A stretch of DNA of 64,000 nucleotides from an uncultured Sulfitobacter sp. (lineage in GTDB: Bacteria; Pseudomonadota; Alphaproteobacteria; Rhodobacterales; Rhodobacteraceae). Positions 57,179 to 64,000 of the stretch are shown one piece after another. The stretch is taken from assembly GCA_947501805.1 (NCBI GenBank), contig CANMXJ010000014.1:1-64000 (forward strand). Direction: 5' to 3'. Each line of letters begins with the position of its first letter. The stretch's first letter is position 1. Below the pieces are notes generated by a model. That model did not search any database, was not told where the DNA came from, and saw only the letters and a list, made by a program, of their open reading frames with translations. The position numbers and the translations under genes were made by a program.

Positions 57179-57427
57179 TTAGGGCTGAAGTAGAGCCAGC
57201 ATTTCGCTGAATAATCTGCGTTTAATGATGTTCTTCCGTGAACGATTACCGTGAATATACGCGGGGTTTTCGGACAACTCCTTATGCCCACCCCTCGCGC
57301 CATGCATCCGACAGACGCGCCAGCCGCGCACGGCGGGATTTTTGCATAGAAAGCCAGTACGCTTGGAATGGGCCGTGCATCGCGGGGCCGCATGTGCGCT
57401 TTGCATGGGGTTGGCGTCACTTTTCAT
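57179..57427 (-). CDS. Small Cys/His protein of phage-island type
   Basis: From the ATG at 57427 (MKSDANPMQSAHAAPRC) the product has 82 residues; GGGAGG lies just upstream. It contains a short zinc-binding-like motif RCTAHSKRTGFLCKNPAVRG followed by CRMHGARGG. This RC-x-A-R/K-x(4)-G-x-C-x-NPA...C-x-MHGG pattern is widespread in small proteins of phages and islands, often beside genes similar to the one upstream here. Function is unknown. Its start overlaps that gene's stop as ATGA. Confidence 0.75.
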   Translation of the reverse strand: MKSDANPMQSAHAAPRCTAHSKRTGFLCKNPAVRGWRVCRMHGARGGHKELSENPAYIHGNRSRKNIIKRRLFSEMLALLQP

Positions 57428-57954
57428 GTGCACCCCTCCCCCGTCTGGACGTTGCCGACAATCGCCTGCCCTCCGCCCTCTACGTTGACGTGCTGGACGG
57501 TGACGGTCTGATTGCCGCCGTTGCGGTGTTTGCGCAGTGCCTCCATCTGGGCGGTGTAGGCCCGGGTCAGTTTGGTGAAGCCTGAGTAATGCGCCTTCAC
57601 CTGTTCGATGGTGTCAGCCCCGGCCAGCCACCTGCCAGACCGCATCATCGCCACATGAGTTGCGGCCATCTGGACGGCCAGCATGCTTTCCACCCCATCA
57701 TGCGGGTCAACCTCTGCCACCGCCGCGACCATGAATGTGCGTTCGTCGTTTGCAGGCAGATCGTCGGATGTTTCGGCCACGCCCAGCGCCTTCAGGCAAT
57801 GCCGCAAGAGGCCATCGGCGGTTTCAGGGTGCTTTGTGCCGAAAACTTTGTGAACGGTATCCTCTGCCTTCACCCGGACGTTCTGGCCTTTGTCGGGTGT
57901 TCCTTTGACGGTGACGCCAATGGTGTTCGGTGCCTTGAGTGCTTTGCCTGTCAT
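57424..57954 (-). CDS. Conserved island protein of unknown function
   Basis: The 176-residue protein has a helical body (ADGLLRHCLKALGVAET, AEVDPHDGVESMLAVQMAATHVAMMR, IEQVKAHYSGFTKLTRAYTAQMEALRKHR) and a glycine-rich beta tail (QTVTVQHVNVEGGGQAIVGNV). That tail, in company with the small Cys/His protein encoded next, is a recurring pair in alphaproteobacterial prophages and islands. I do not know its role; a packaging or structural function is a guess. AGGAC precedes the ATG. It is coupled to the next gene by ATGA. Confidence 0.78.
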   Translation of the reverse strand: MTGKALKAPNTIGVTVKGTPDKGQNVRVKAEDTVHKVFGTKHPETADGLLRHCLKALGVAETSDDLPANDERTFMVAAVAEVDPHDGVESMLAVQMAATHVAMMRSGRWLAGADTIEQVKAHYSGFTKLTRAYTAQMEALRKHRNGGNQTVTVQHVNVEGGGQAIVGNVQTGEGCT

Positions 57955-58048
57955 ATGTCCTGCCTATGGCTATATGTATAAATGTATTGTTTTTTCGGAC
58001 GGTAATTCCGCCCAGATCGGGGTGCGGCGTCATCGTTTTTCGGACGGC

Positions 58049-58513
58049 TCATGCCTTCACCACCCTGAGATTGCCCTTATTGTCATAAATTTTCGGACGG
58101 GGTGTCCTGATTTTACTGAGGGGCTTTTGTTTTTGCCGCCATGACATGAACCGCTTGGGGGCAGTTTTCATATCGTCCGTTGGCAGTTCCTCCAGCGCCC
58201 AGTGTGATGATTGCCCGATACCGGACGGGCCAAGGTGGTGGCCTTGGGTCACGCGAATGAACGCCCGCGCCTCAAGTTCCTTGAACCACGCGCCCACCGT
58301 ATCCTTGCTGACGTTCAGCGCCTTTGCCGCGTCCCTGTGGCTGAGAATGATACGCCCGTTGTTCGATCCGGTGAAGCGGCGTTTGAGTTCGATGTAGAGC
58401 GCACGGGGGCCGGGTTTGAGTGTCGCCCATGCCTCAGACGCCTGAAGCCACTCAGGAAGCTGGACATGACGCCCAGCCCCCTTTTTGCGGTGCTTGTAGG
58501 GTTTGCGCACCAT
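58049..58513 (-). CDS. HTH protein, possible plasmid-type replication initiator
   Basis: The start at 58513 (MVRKPYKHRKKGAG) has GGGAGGG six bases upstream and overlaps the stop of the preceding small gene (TAATG). The 154-residue protein has a basic N-terminus, ALYIELKRRFTGSNNGRIILSHRDAAKALNVSKDTVGAWFKELEARAFIRV in the middle (a clear helix-turn-helix, shown in parts) and a short basic tail. The LSHRDAAKALNVSKDTV helix pair resembles the N-terminal DNA-binding part of plasmid replication proteins. It is too short to be a full initiator, so autonomous replication is uncertain. Confidence 0.75.
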   Translation of the reverse strand: MVRKPYKHRKKGAGRHVQLPEWLQASEAWATLKPGPRALYIELKRRFTGSNNGRIILSHRDAAKALNVSKDTVGAWFKELEARAFIRVTQGHHLGPSGIGQSSHWALEELPTDDMKTAPKRFMSWRQKQKPLSKIRTPRPKIYDNKGNLRVVKA

Positions 58514-58680
58514 TAGCGGCCCTCCCTTGCCTTGAGCGCAAGATAGACGCGCATTGCGGTGATCTGGCAGGGGCAACCGCCCAGCGATACCCAAGCGGCC
58601 TCAGTCGCCGCGCCAGCGCCCTTGCGGGCCATGATGTGCCACGCCTTGCCCTTGGGGCTGAGTTTGAAGCGGTTATGCAT
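58513..58680 (-). CDS. Very small protein of the island operon
   Basis: This 55-residue gene starts at the ATG at 58680 (MHNRFKLSPKGKAWHIMARKG) with GGAGGG nine bases upstream. It ends TAATG with the next gene. The product is basic with a CPC pair (GGCPCQITAMR). Overlap on both sides and good ribosome sites support coding. No family is recognised. Confidence 0.65.
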   Translation of the reverse strand: MHNRFKLSPKGKAWHIMARKGAGAATEAAWVSLGGCPCQITAMRVYLALKAREGR

Positions 58681-58777
58681 TGCGCGTCCCTCCAAAGTGC
58701 AGTTCGGCCACCAGGCGGGCCTGTGTTGCGGTCATGCCGTAGCGGCGTTGCAGGCGGATGATTTGAAGCTGTTTCAT
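58673..58777 (-). CDS. 34-residue protein (very short gene)
   Basis: The ATG at 58777 has GGGAGG at the right distance and overlaps the stop of the upstream gene as ATGA. The product starts MKQLQIIRLQRRYGMTATQA and ends ELHFGGTRNA, with an HTH-like helix pair (GMTATQARLVAELHFG) seen in small phage proteins. Its stop lies inside the following gene (8-base overlap). At 34 residues it would be missed by most gene finders, but it fits the overlapping chain well. Confidence 0.6.
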   Translation of the reverse strand: MKQLQIIRLQRRYGMTATQARLVAELHFGGTRNA

Positions 58778-59061
58778 GCCGCGTCCTCCCCTTGGGCCAG
58801 CGACTTCGCCGACTTGGGAAAGCGCAGTGCCGCCCGGTCTGTGCCGGGGGCGAGACTGTAAAGCGCGACATGGCCGGGGCTGGTGTATTCGGTGTGGATC
58901 GGCCAACCGTATTCGTGCTTCAAGCGGTGGATGATTGCACCCAGCCTCCAGCCTTTGACGTTCTGGATTTGGGTCAGTTGGGAAATGGTGCGCTGGTCCA
59001 AGAGCGCCTTGCACGTCCAGTAGACGCTCGTGGGTTTGCTGTAGAAATTTGCCTGTGGCAT
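58774..59061 (-). CDS. Winged-helix-like small protein
   Basis: The ATG at 59061 has AAGGA upstream (a TTG two codons earlier is also in frame). The 95-residue product starts MPQANFYSKPTSVYWTCKAL. The middle (LDQRTISQLTQIQNVKGWRLGAIIHRLKHEYGW, in parts) looks like a winged HTH used by phage control proteins. The tail is SLAPGTDRAALRFPKS. It begins the run of overlapping genes 59061-57179. Confidence 0.68.
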   Translation of the reverse strand: MPQANFYSKPTSVYWTCKALLDQRTISQLTQIQNVKGWRLGAIIHRLKHEYGWPIHTEYTSPGHVALYSLAPGTDRAALRFPKSAKSLAQGEDAA

Positions 59062-59174
59062 CTTCAATCCTTTCGATTGAAAAGGCGCGACGCTGGGCGT
59101 ATTGGTAGAGGATATCTTGCGAGGATATATTCCTGTCCCAATGCCCAGCGCCTGTGCGCCGGGTGGGACGGGTC

Positions 59175-59348
59175 TTAGCCCGCAAGAGATGCAATCGCTG
59201 CATCAACGTCGGCCTCATTCCAATACAGGCGAGACCCGATTTTAGTGGGTTTGGGCAACCATCCATCCGGACCAAAGTCACGGTAGATCGCGCTTCGGCT
59301 TCGGCCACCGAGTTTCGCTTGAAGGTCGCTAAAACTTAGAAAGTGCAT
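59175..59348 (-). CDS. AlpA/excisionase-type DNA-binding protein
   Basis: This gene encodes only 57 residues, so it is easily missed. AAGGAG lies seven bases before the ATG. The product starts MHFLSFSDLQAKLGGRSRSA and continues IYRDFGPDGWLPKPTKIGSR, LYWNEADVDAAIASLAG. The pattern (AxLGxSRxxIYR...G.LPxPxKxGxRxxxWxxxEVxxWI) is the AlpA/MerR-like HTH family, which controls integrase genes and excision in P4-like elements. It is the second gene after the integrase/DUF6499 pair, a common place for a directionality factor. Confidence 0.85.
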   Translation of the reverse strand: MHFLSFSDLQAKLGGRSRSAIYRDFGPDGWLPKPTKIGSRLYWNEADVDAAIASLAG

Positions 59349-59430
59349 AGTGCTGCTCCTTGGTTAATGTGGAAACAGCATGTCTCGACGTTCAATGATT
59401 AGGAATTGTGAAACAAGGAGCCGTGCTAAA

Positions 59431-60129
59431 TCACAACCGTTCTTGAAGTAGCTTTGCCTGTCGGTGAGTGTCCCGTGCTGACTGCTCGGAGCCGGAAATA
59501 GTATTTGCGAGAATTGCAGAGCATTCCGCCCATGTCGCTTTTGCCTGTCGGGCATCCAAAACCCTAAGGTATCGAAACCATTTGTCTTTCTGACGCCTAA
59601 CAATATCTTTCGGTGCGTGCCGATGTTGGATTTCTTGGAGATACTCGGTCAAACCCTCGACCTGAGGAAGAATTGGTCCGTTTAGATCGAACGAGATTGC
59701 GACAACGTTGTGTCCAAGTACGTCAGACGCCTCCATCGTACCATGTTCGACAGCCGCCCAATGTGCCCTCGTAATGGTTCGCCTCTCTAGACGGAGATAA
59801 GGGTCCTTCACAGCATCCCAATAGTTTTTCGGTCTCTCCGAATAGAGCGGATTTGCAAGAACAGCAAAACCTAACTCAGCGGCGCGTGCAGGTGTAGGAA
59901 AGAAAACGATTTCAGAATATTCTGGAAGCCAAATGGGGTGTACTGGCATTGGCTTTCCGGGATATCTCTCCATGTGGTCGCGAGAGCTTAAGACTTCATA
60001 CCAATAGCGATAGTTCGGACTCCTTCGCTTAAACTCCCAACGCCATCGGTCATCATCCCAACTATCTACATCGCCGTATGCGTCAGGTGTCCTCCAATCT
60101 GGGCAACCGTATTCACGAGAAGGTTTCAA
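59431..60129 (-). CDS. DUF6499-like regulatory domain protein
   Basis: The start is uncertain. A TTG at 60129 overlaps the integrase stop (TTGA) with GGTGG upstream; an ATG at 60177 would overlap integrase by 52 bases. The product from TTG is about 232 residues. The opening EYGCPDWRTPDAYGDVDSWDDDRWRWEFKRR (in parts) followed by NYRYWYEV is like the N-terminal domain annotated in alphaproteobacterial transcription-regulator-like proteins (DUF6499). A mid-part FPTPARAAELGFAVLANPL and a helical Lys/Arg/Gln-rich end follow. It is more AT-rich than the chromosome. I would not assign a function. Confidence 0.65.
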   Translation of the reverse strand: MKPSREYGCPDWRTPDAYGDVDSWDDDRWRWEFKRRSPNYRYWYEVLSSRDHMERYPGKPMPVHPIWLPEYSEIVFFPTPARAAELGFAVLANPLYSERPKNYWDAVKDPYLRLERRTITRAHWAAVEHGTMEASDVLGHNVVAISFDLNGPILPQVEGLTEYLQEIQHRHAPKDIVRRQKDKWFRYLRVLDARQAKATWAECSAILANTISGSEQSARDTHRQAKLLQERL

Positions 60130-61313
60130 AAGGCCACCACCTTTTCGGTACAGGCAACCGTTACGGCATTTGCCCACCGCTCCATCAACACCCGCCGTTG
60201 CTCCAAAAAATCGGTCCGGCGATACGCCCGCTCTACTTTGCCCCCTGCTACATGCCCAAGGCAGGTTTCGGCCACTTCATGCGGCGTGTTGGTCGCCTCT
60301 GCCACCCAATCGCGGAATGAGGACCGGAACCCGTGGGGCCGTTCTTTCATTTCCCGGCGGTCCATGTATCTCGACATGGTGGCGTCAGAGATAACGCCGC
60401 GTTTCAGGCCGGGGAAAAGCAACCCGTCCCGCGCAAAGGGTTTGGCCTGTTCAATCACGGCTTGGGCTTCAGTGGATAGCGGCACTCGAAAATCGGTAGT
60501 TGTGCCTTTACGGCCCTTCATAAACTCAGCAGGGACCGTCCAAGTATCGCCCTCTATCTGGTCCAGATGCAGGAAGCGCACAGGCTTTGAGCGCAAGGCA
60601 GTGAGGATAAGCAAGCGCAACGCCAGTTCCGTAACGGTCCCTTCATGCAGCGATTGATAGAAAGCTGGCACGTCATGCCAATGCAGCGCCGGGGTGTTCT
60701 GTGTCTGGTGGCGTTGCTGGCCCAAAAGCGCCTTGGCCTTTTCGGTGGCTTGCAGATCAACGTCCAAGCCCAGCGCGGCGGCATGGCGTAGACAAATGCC
60801 CAGACGGTTCATCGCCTTTCGCGCCGTTTCGGCCTTTTCGTGCCAGATCGGGGCCAAGGTGTCGCGTATATCGCGCTGGTCTATCTCGGACACTGGCACC
60901 TTACCCAGCTTAGGCAGGACGTGCAGTTCTAAAGGCGAATACCACCGCCCAGCTTTGCCATCGCCCTTCAACTCAGCCTTGCGGCTTTCATAAGCATCTA
61001 GCGCCACGTCATTCAACAGATGCAGGTTTCGGGCGGCATCGCGGGCCTTCTTTTGTCTCAGCTTGATCGGGTCTTGGCCTTTACGGGCCATGCCACGCCA
61101 TTTTTCCGCTTCAATCCTCGCTTCTTTCAACGAAACGGCAGGGTAACCACCCAGCCCCATTTCTCGCCTTCTTCCATGCACATGGACCCGTAGTACCCAT
61201 TTTCCCCCGTTGTCATCGTTCTTGAAAATCCAAAGCCCTCCGCCATCGGAGTGCTTGCCAGCTTTAGCGGCTTTGACGGTCTGCGCTGATAGCTTATTCA
61301 ATGGGCGCGGCAT
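60126..61313 (-). CDS. Tyrosine-type site-specific integrase (P4 family)
   Basis: This 395-residue integrase has the DUF4102-type N-terminal arm-binding domain (KLSAQTVKAAKAGKHSDGGG, then KWVLRVHVHGRRREMGLGGYP), a core-binding region (about 100-190) and the catalytic domain with Arg241, His327 and Arg330 (HGFRSSFRDW), His354 (LGHVAG) and the nucleophile Tyr364 (ERAYRRTDF). All catalytic residues are present, so it should be active. It would recombine the 19-bp site in tRNA-Thr. The direct repeats between it and attR are candidate arm sites. Confidence 0.95.
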   Translation of the reverse strand: MPRPLNKLSAQTVKAAKAGKHSDGGGLWIFKNDDNGGKWVLRVHVHGRRREMGLGGYPAVSLKEARIEAEKWRGMARKGQDPIKLRQKKARDAARNLHLLNDVALDAYESRKAELKGDGKAGRWYSPLELHVLPKLGKVPVSEIDQRDIRDTLAPIWHEKAETARKAMNRLGICLRHAAALGLDVDLQATEKAKALLGQQRHQTQNTPALHWHDVPAFYQSLHEGTVTELALRLLILTALRSKPVRFLHLDQIEGDTWTVPAEFMKGRKGTTTDFRVPLSTEAQAVIEQAKPFARDGLLFPGLKRGVISDATMSRYMDRREMKERPHGFRSSFRDWVAEATNTPHEVAETCLGHVAGGKVERAYRRTDFLEQRRVLMERWANAVTVACTEKVVAF

Positions 61314-61359
61314 ACGGTCCCCCTTCTAGTCCACCCTCTACATATAGTATGGGATGGTG

Positions 61360-61436
61360 CACCTTGAAACACCGTAGTACAGGAAATACTTTACTTTTAT
61401 GATGTTTTAGCGCTGGGCGATACACCTTGGAATACC
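61360..61436 (+). repeat. Paired direct repeats beside attR (candidate integrase arm sites)
   Basis: CACCTTGAAACACC (61360-61373) and CACCTTGGAATACC (61423-61436) agree at 12 of 14 bases and are 63 bases apart from start to start. They lie between the integrase start and attR, exactly where arm-type binding sites occur. Confidence 0.55.
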
Positions 61437-61454
61437 AATATTTAGGGATACGTT

Positions 61455-61473
61455 TCCGTGTGGGGGCACCATT
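61455..61473 (+). repeat. Right attachment site (attR)
   Basis: TCCGTGTGGGGGCACCATT is identical to the 3' end of tRNA-Thr at 56673-56691. No tRNA gene surrounds this copy, so it is the duplicated end created by integration. Confidence 0.92.
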
Positions 61474-61779
61474 AGAACTCCATAAATCAAAAAAGACGCA
61501 TTAACGCGTACGGGACCTTAATGGCCAGTTATTTAGCCCCTTTGGTCCATCCTTTCGTTTTGCGATGATCACAAACTGCCCCTCCCTTTTCCAGAGCGAT
61601 TCCTGCAATGGCGTTATCCGGACCTTTTGGGGAACCAATAAGGCAGAGACGACAAGGCGTGCTGCTATGGAGGTGGATCAGTATTAAGTTTTCAAGCCAC
61701 AGATTGCTGGGGGCGTGCGCAGGCGCGACGTTTACAGTGTCATTCGGAGAGCATCCCGTTATCCCGCAGATGGCAGCAA
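61474..61779. other. Intergenic region between the island and the RTX gene
   Basis: Some 300 bases with no convincing gene. The longest plus-strand frame (from 61608) has a poor ribosome site, mixed composition and runs into the terminator hairpin. Before the island arrived this would have been the sequence just after tRNA-Thr. Confidence 0.5.
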
Positions 61780-61821
61780 ATCAGCCAGCCTTCAGAACCA
61801 TGGTTCGAAAGGCTGGCTGAT
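61780..61821 (-). terminator. Long hairpin downstream of the RTX gene
   Basis: ATCAGCCAGCCTT and AAGGCTGGCTGAT form a 13-bp perfect stem; the loop holds the inner palindrome AACCATGGTT. On the minus strand it is followed by TTTG. It begins 24 bases past the RTX stop. Confidence 0.75.
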
Positions 61822-61844
61822 CTTAACGCTGCACTAGGTGCGGA

Positions 61845-64000
61845 TCAGAAGATAAAGTCACTGTCCGTCAGGCTGCCAATGCCAACAGCTTCGAGGACCA
61901 GCGTGCCGCCCCCGTCCCAGGCGATGGTGACATTTTCGCCGCTACCGCTTGTGACCACAGAAGACGTCGCATCACGCCAGTCCTGATCCGATGCGCCGCC
62001 ATCGGTGATGCCAAAGGCTGTGATCTCAATCGCGTCGCCAGTACTGAAATCGGTAATCCGGTCCGCACCCTGATTGGCCGCAAAGACAAAAATATCGCCC
62101 GCACCGCCACCAGAGAGAAGATCATTGCCGCCAGCGCCGTTCAGGATGTCCTGACCGCCGCCGCCAAAGGCTTCGTCATTGCCGTCACCAAGGTCGATTT
62201 CATCGTCACCGATGCCACCAAAGATCTTGTCATTTCCATCACCGCCAAAGGCGATGTCATTGCCGGCCTGCAGAAAGACAAGATCGTTACCGGCCTGCCC
62301 CGATACAACATCGTCGTCCGCGCCAGTGTTGATGATGTCGTTGTCAGCCCCGCCGTTTGCAATGTCATTCCCCGCGCCGCCAAAAATCCGGTCGACGCCG
62401 GATCCGGCAAGAAACTCGTCAGCACCGGCACCGCCGAACATCAGGTCATCACCCGCACCGCCAAACAAAAGGTCTTCGCCCGCGCCACCATTTACCACGT
62501 CATTGCCGTTGCCGCCCGACAACACGTCACTGCCATCCTCGCCGCGCAAATTGTCAGACCCGTCTTCACCGCGCAGCGTATCATCGCCCAGACCGCCGAT
62601 CAGCAGGTCAGCACCGCCAAGCCCATTAATTTCGTCGTCGCCGCCAAGCCCGTCGATGGTGTCCGCACCGGCCCCCCCGGTCAGCGCATCGTCGCCTTCG
62701 GTGGGCACTCCACCCGCCGCTGCAAGCACATCGGCAATGGTGAATGTGCCATTATCGAATTGCAGGAATTCGAAGTTCGACAGGATGTCCACCTCGCCGT
62801 TCTGCGCCGTCACGCTCACACGCCCGCCACTCAGCGATGCAAAGCTAAAATCATCCTCAACCCCGGCAAAACGCGCCGTGTCGATGCCCGTACCTCCGTC
62901 AAGTGCGTCGTTGCCCGCGCCACCGGTGATCTCATCATCATCGGCACCGCCCAGCAGCGTGTCATTGCCTGCATCGCCGTCAAGCTCGTCTTCGCCGGTG
63001 CCGCCAACCAACAGGTTGTCCGCAGCACTTCCGGTCAGCTCGTCATCGAAATCGGAGCCGAAGACATTCTCAATCAGGGCCAGCCTGTCGCCTTGTGCAT
63101 CGCCACCGATGCCTGTGCCCGCATTCAGGAAAAGCTGGCCGATGCCTGTAATGGTATCGCTGGAGAAACTGACGCCTGCGACAACGAGATCGACCTCCAC
63201 ACCCACAGCGGAGGCTGTGTAATCCGCAGTATCAATCCCATCGCCACCGATCAGTATGTCCGCACCGCTGCCGCCGATCAGAAGGTCATCCCCAATGCCG
63301 CCGCTTACTTGGTCGCTCCCCGCCCCGCCGTCCAGCGTGTCATCGCCGGCATCACCAAAGATAAAGTCACCGCCAACATCGCCTGTGACTACATCATCAC
63401 CGGACCCCGCTCTGATGATGTCGCTCCCGTCGCCACCGGAGATGGAGTCATGACCCTCATCACCGAGCAGGAGATCGCTTCCGCCCTCGCCATTGATGAT
63501 GTCGTTGCCGGATCCGCCAAAGACATTATCACTGTCGTCACCGGCATCGATGGTATCTCTGCCAGCATCGCCGTGGATTTCATCACGCTCCGCACCGCCA
63601 CTGATCAGATCGTTGCCTGCACCGGCGGTAATTGCATCTCTGCCGTCCCCTCCGATGATGTTGTCGTTGCCAGCACCGCCTTCGATTTCGTCTTCGCCGG
63701 CACCGCCGTCCAGCGTATCATCGCCGTTCTCGCCCCTTAGCGTATCGGCTCCACCGTCACCCGTCAGCGTGTCGTCATCGTCGCCGCCGCTCAAAACGTC
63801 GCTGTTTCCGCCGCCGTTGATATTGTCTGCACCAGTACCGCCACGGATGACGTCGCTGCCAAAGCCGCCGGTGATCACGTCATCGCCCTCGTCGCCGTCG
63901 ATTGTATCGTTGCCCTCATCGCCGGCCAGCGTGTCGGCACCCTCGCCGCCTTCAATCGTGTCGTTGGCCGCGCCGCCGCGGATCACATCGTCGCCGCCAA
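61845..64000 (-). CDS. RTX calcium-binding repeat protein, C-terminal part
   Basis: The frame is open at the right edge, so at least 718 residues of a longer protein are seen. Most of it is tandem glycine-rich nonapeptides (GGAGNDTLDGGxGxD forms) that coil into a Ca2+-bound beta roll outside the cell. Two non-repeat breaks are visible: one around ADYTASAVGVEVDLVVAG and one around DTARFAGVEDDFSFASL with a strand-rich VSVTAQNGEVDILSNFEFLQF. The last 80 residues (FVFAANQGADRITDFSTGD, then VTIAWDGGGTLVLEAVG) form the typical T1SS/peptidase M10 C-terminal module that guides secretion. Adhesin, hydrolase or toxin function depends on the missing N-terminus. A T1SS transporter is not in this window. 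Confidence 0.92.
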   Translation of the reverse strand, partial: GGDDVIRGGAANDTIEGGEGADTLAGDEGNDTIDGDEGDDVITGGFGSDVIRGGTGADNINGGGNSDVLSGGDDDDTLTGDGGADTLRGENGDDTLDGGAGEDEIEGGAGNDNIIGGDGRDAITAGAGNDLISGGAERDEIHGDAGRDTIDAGDDSDNVFGGSGNDIINGEGGSDLLLGDEGHDSISGGDGSDIIRAGSGDDVVTGDVGGDFIFGDAGDDTLDGGAGSDQVSGGIGDDLLIGGSGADILIGGDGIDTADYTASAVGVEVDLVVAGVSFSSDTITGIGQLFLNAGTGIGGDAQGDRLALIENVFGSDFDDELTGSAADNLLVGGTGEDELDGDAGNDTLLGGADDDEITGGAGNDALDGGTGIDTARFAGVEDDFSFASLSGGRVSVTAQNGEVDILSNFEFLQFDNGTFTIADVLAAAGGVPTEGDDALTGGAGADTIDGLGGDDEINGLGGADLLIGGLGDDTLRGEDGSDNLRGEDGSDVLSGGNGNDVVNGGAGEDLLFGGAGDDLMFGGAGADEFLAGSGVDRIFGGAGNDIANGGADNDIINTGADDDVVSGQAGNDLVFLQAGNDIAFGGDGNDKIFGGIGDDEIDLGDGNDEAFGGGGQDILNGAGGNDLLSGGGAGDIFVFAANQGADRITDFSTGDAIEITAFGITDGGASDQDWRDATSSVVTSGSGENVTIAWDGGGTLVLEAVGIGSLTDSDFIF

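Larger units (their letters stand above)
56673..61473. mobile_element. 4.8-kb integrated genetic island at tRNA-Thr
   Basis: The island is bounded by a 19-bp direct repeat: the 3' end of tRNA-Thr (56673-56691) and a copy at 61455-61473. The integrase gene sits beside the far copy, its usual place. Content: a tyrosine integrase, a DUF6499-like gene, an AlpA/Xis-type gene, a chain of overlapping small genes, a replication/HTH-type gene and two short phage-like genes, nearly all on the minus strand, plus one plus-strand secreted repeat protein. I see no capsid, tail, conjugation, restriction or toxin gene. Composition is more AT-rich than the flanks in the integrase-proximal and NPYG genes. A satellite-type element is the best description. 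Confidence 0.85.

Noticed and set aside
56673..61473. The possibility that the island is a defence island
   Set aside because: No nuclease, helicase, reverse transcriptase, TIR, toxin-antitoxin or methylase motif was seen in any of its genes; only unknown small proteins remain, which is not enough to claim it.
61608..61820. A 70-codon plus-strand frame between attR and the RTX gene
   Set aside because: No ribosome site, mixed composition, and its end lies inside the terminator hairpin at 61780-61821.
62179..63740. Long plus-strand frames (347 and 326 codons) opposite the RTX gene
   Set aside because: They are Ser/Pro/Ala or Ala/Thr-rich mirror images of the repeats. The minus strand has the regular GGxGxD pattern and a secretion module.
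61845..64000. Short regularly spaced nucleotide repeats that could suggest a CRISPR array
   Set aside because: The period corresponds to 9- and 18-residue coding repeats, spacers are not unique, and the frame stays open throughout.

Overview
The window looks like a chromosomal segment of a marine alphaproteobacterium of the Roseobacter group (Rhodobacteraceae). The indicators are a GapR/DUF2312 protein, the complex I accessory subunit NDUFA12 paired with DUF2155, an ScfR-type short-chain acyl-CoA regulator, a VPLPA-CTERM sorting signal, PhoX, protocatechuate and anthranilate catabolism, and a probable gene transfer agent (GTA) locus at the left edge. This placement comes from gene content and protein family recognition, not from an alignment.

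Left part (1-21.9 kb). A probable GTA packaging gene runs off the left edge. It is followed, mostly on the minus strand, by the cell-envelope and fatty-acid block mltG, fabF, a GNAT acetyltransferase, acpP, fabG and fabD. Then come a cytochrome b561-YceI fusion facing a stand-alone YceI, a membrane protein, an MliC-type lysozyme inhibitor, the ribosomal operon rpsF-rpsR-rplI with a good terminator, a surface-anchored VPLPA-CTERM protein, a lytic transglycosylase lipoprotein, trigger factor and gapR. Next are a lone FliM/FliN-like protein and a signalling block: a symporter-histidine kinase, a small membrane protein, a receiver-only response regulator and the ScfR-type regulator.

Centre (22-43.3 kb). 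A complete livKHMGF branched-chain amino acid type ABC transporter diverges from the ScfR regulator. It meets an acyl-CoA ligase head-on across a strong folded intergenic element. Then follow accB-accC (acetyl-CoA carboxylase), aat, DUF2155/NDUFA12, a FkbM methyltransferase-GT61 glycosyltransferase fusion, a RidA protein, clpP-clpX, a photolyase-related protein with apparently inverted domain order, phoX, and the zinc uptake locus znuA | zur-znuC-znuB, whose divergent promoters carry a perfect Zur-type palindrome.

Aromatic catabolism (43.3-55.5 kb). pobA-pcaH-pcaG convert 4-hydroxybenzoate to protocatechuate and open its ring. A tightly overlapping minus-strand operon of seven genes runs from a FAD monooxygenase/old-yellow-enzyme fusion through an SDR, a MarR regulator, an enoyl-CoA hydratase, an acyl-CoA dehydrogenase and a 2-aminobenzoate-CoA ligase to tryptophan 2,3-dioxygenase. 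It reads as tryptophan -> anthranilate -> CoA-dependent anthranilate degradation. An aromatic amino acid decarboxylase diverges from it.

Right part (56.6-64 kb). A tRNA-Thr(UGU) gene is the attachment site of a 4.8-kb integrated element bounded by a 19-bp direct repeat. It encodes a tyrosine integrase, an AlpA/Xis-like protein that is very short, a chain of overlapping tiny genes, a replication/HTH-type protein and one secreted Asn-Pro-Tyr-Gly repeat protein on the opposite strand. It has no capsid, conjugation or defence gene that I recognise, and resembles a minimal satellite-type island. Beyond it lies the C-terminal part of a large RTX (GGxGxD repeat) protein that runs off the right edge.
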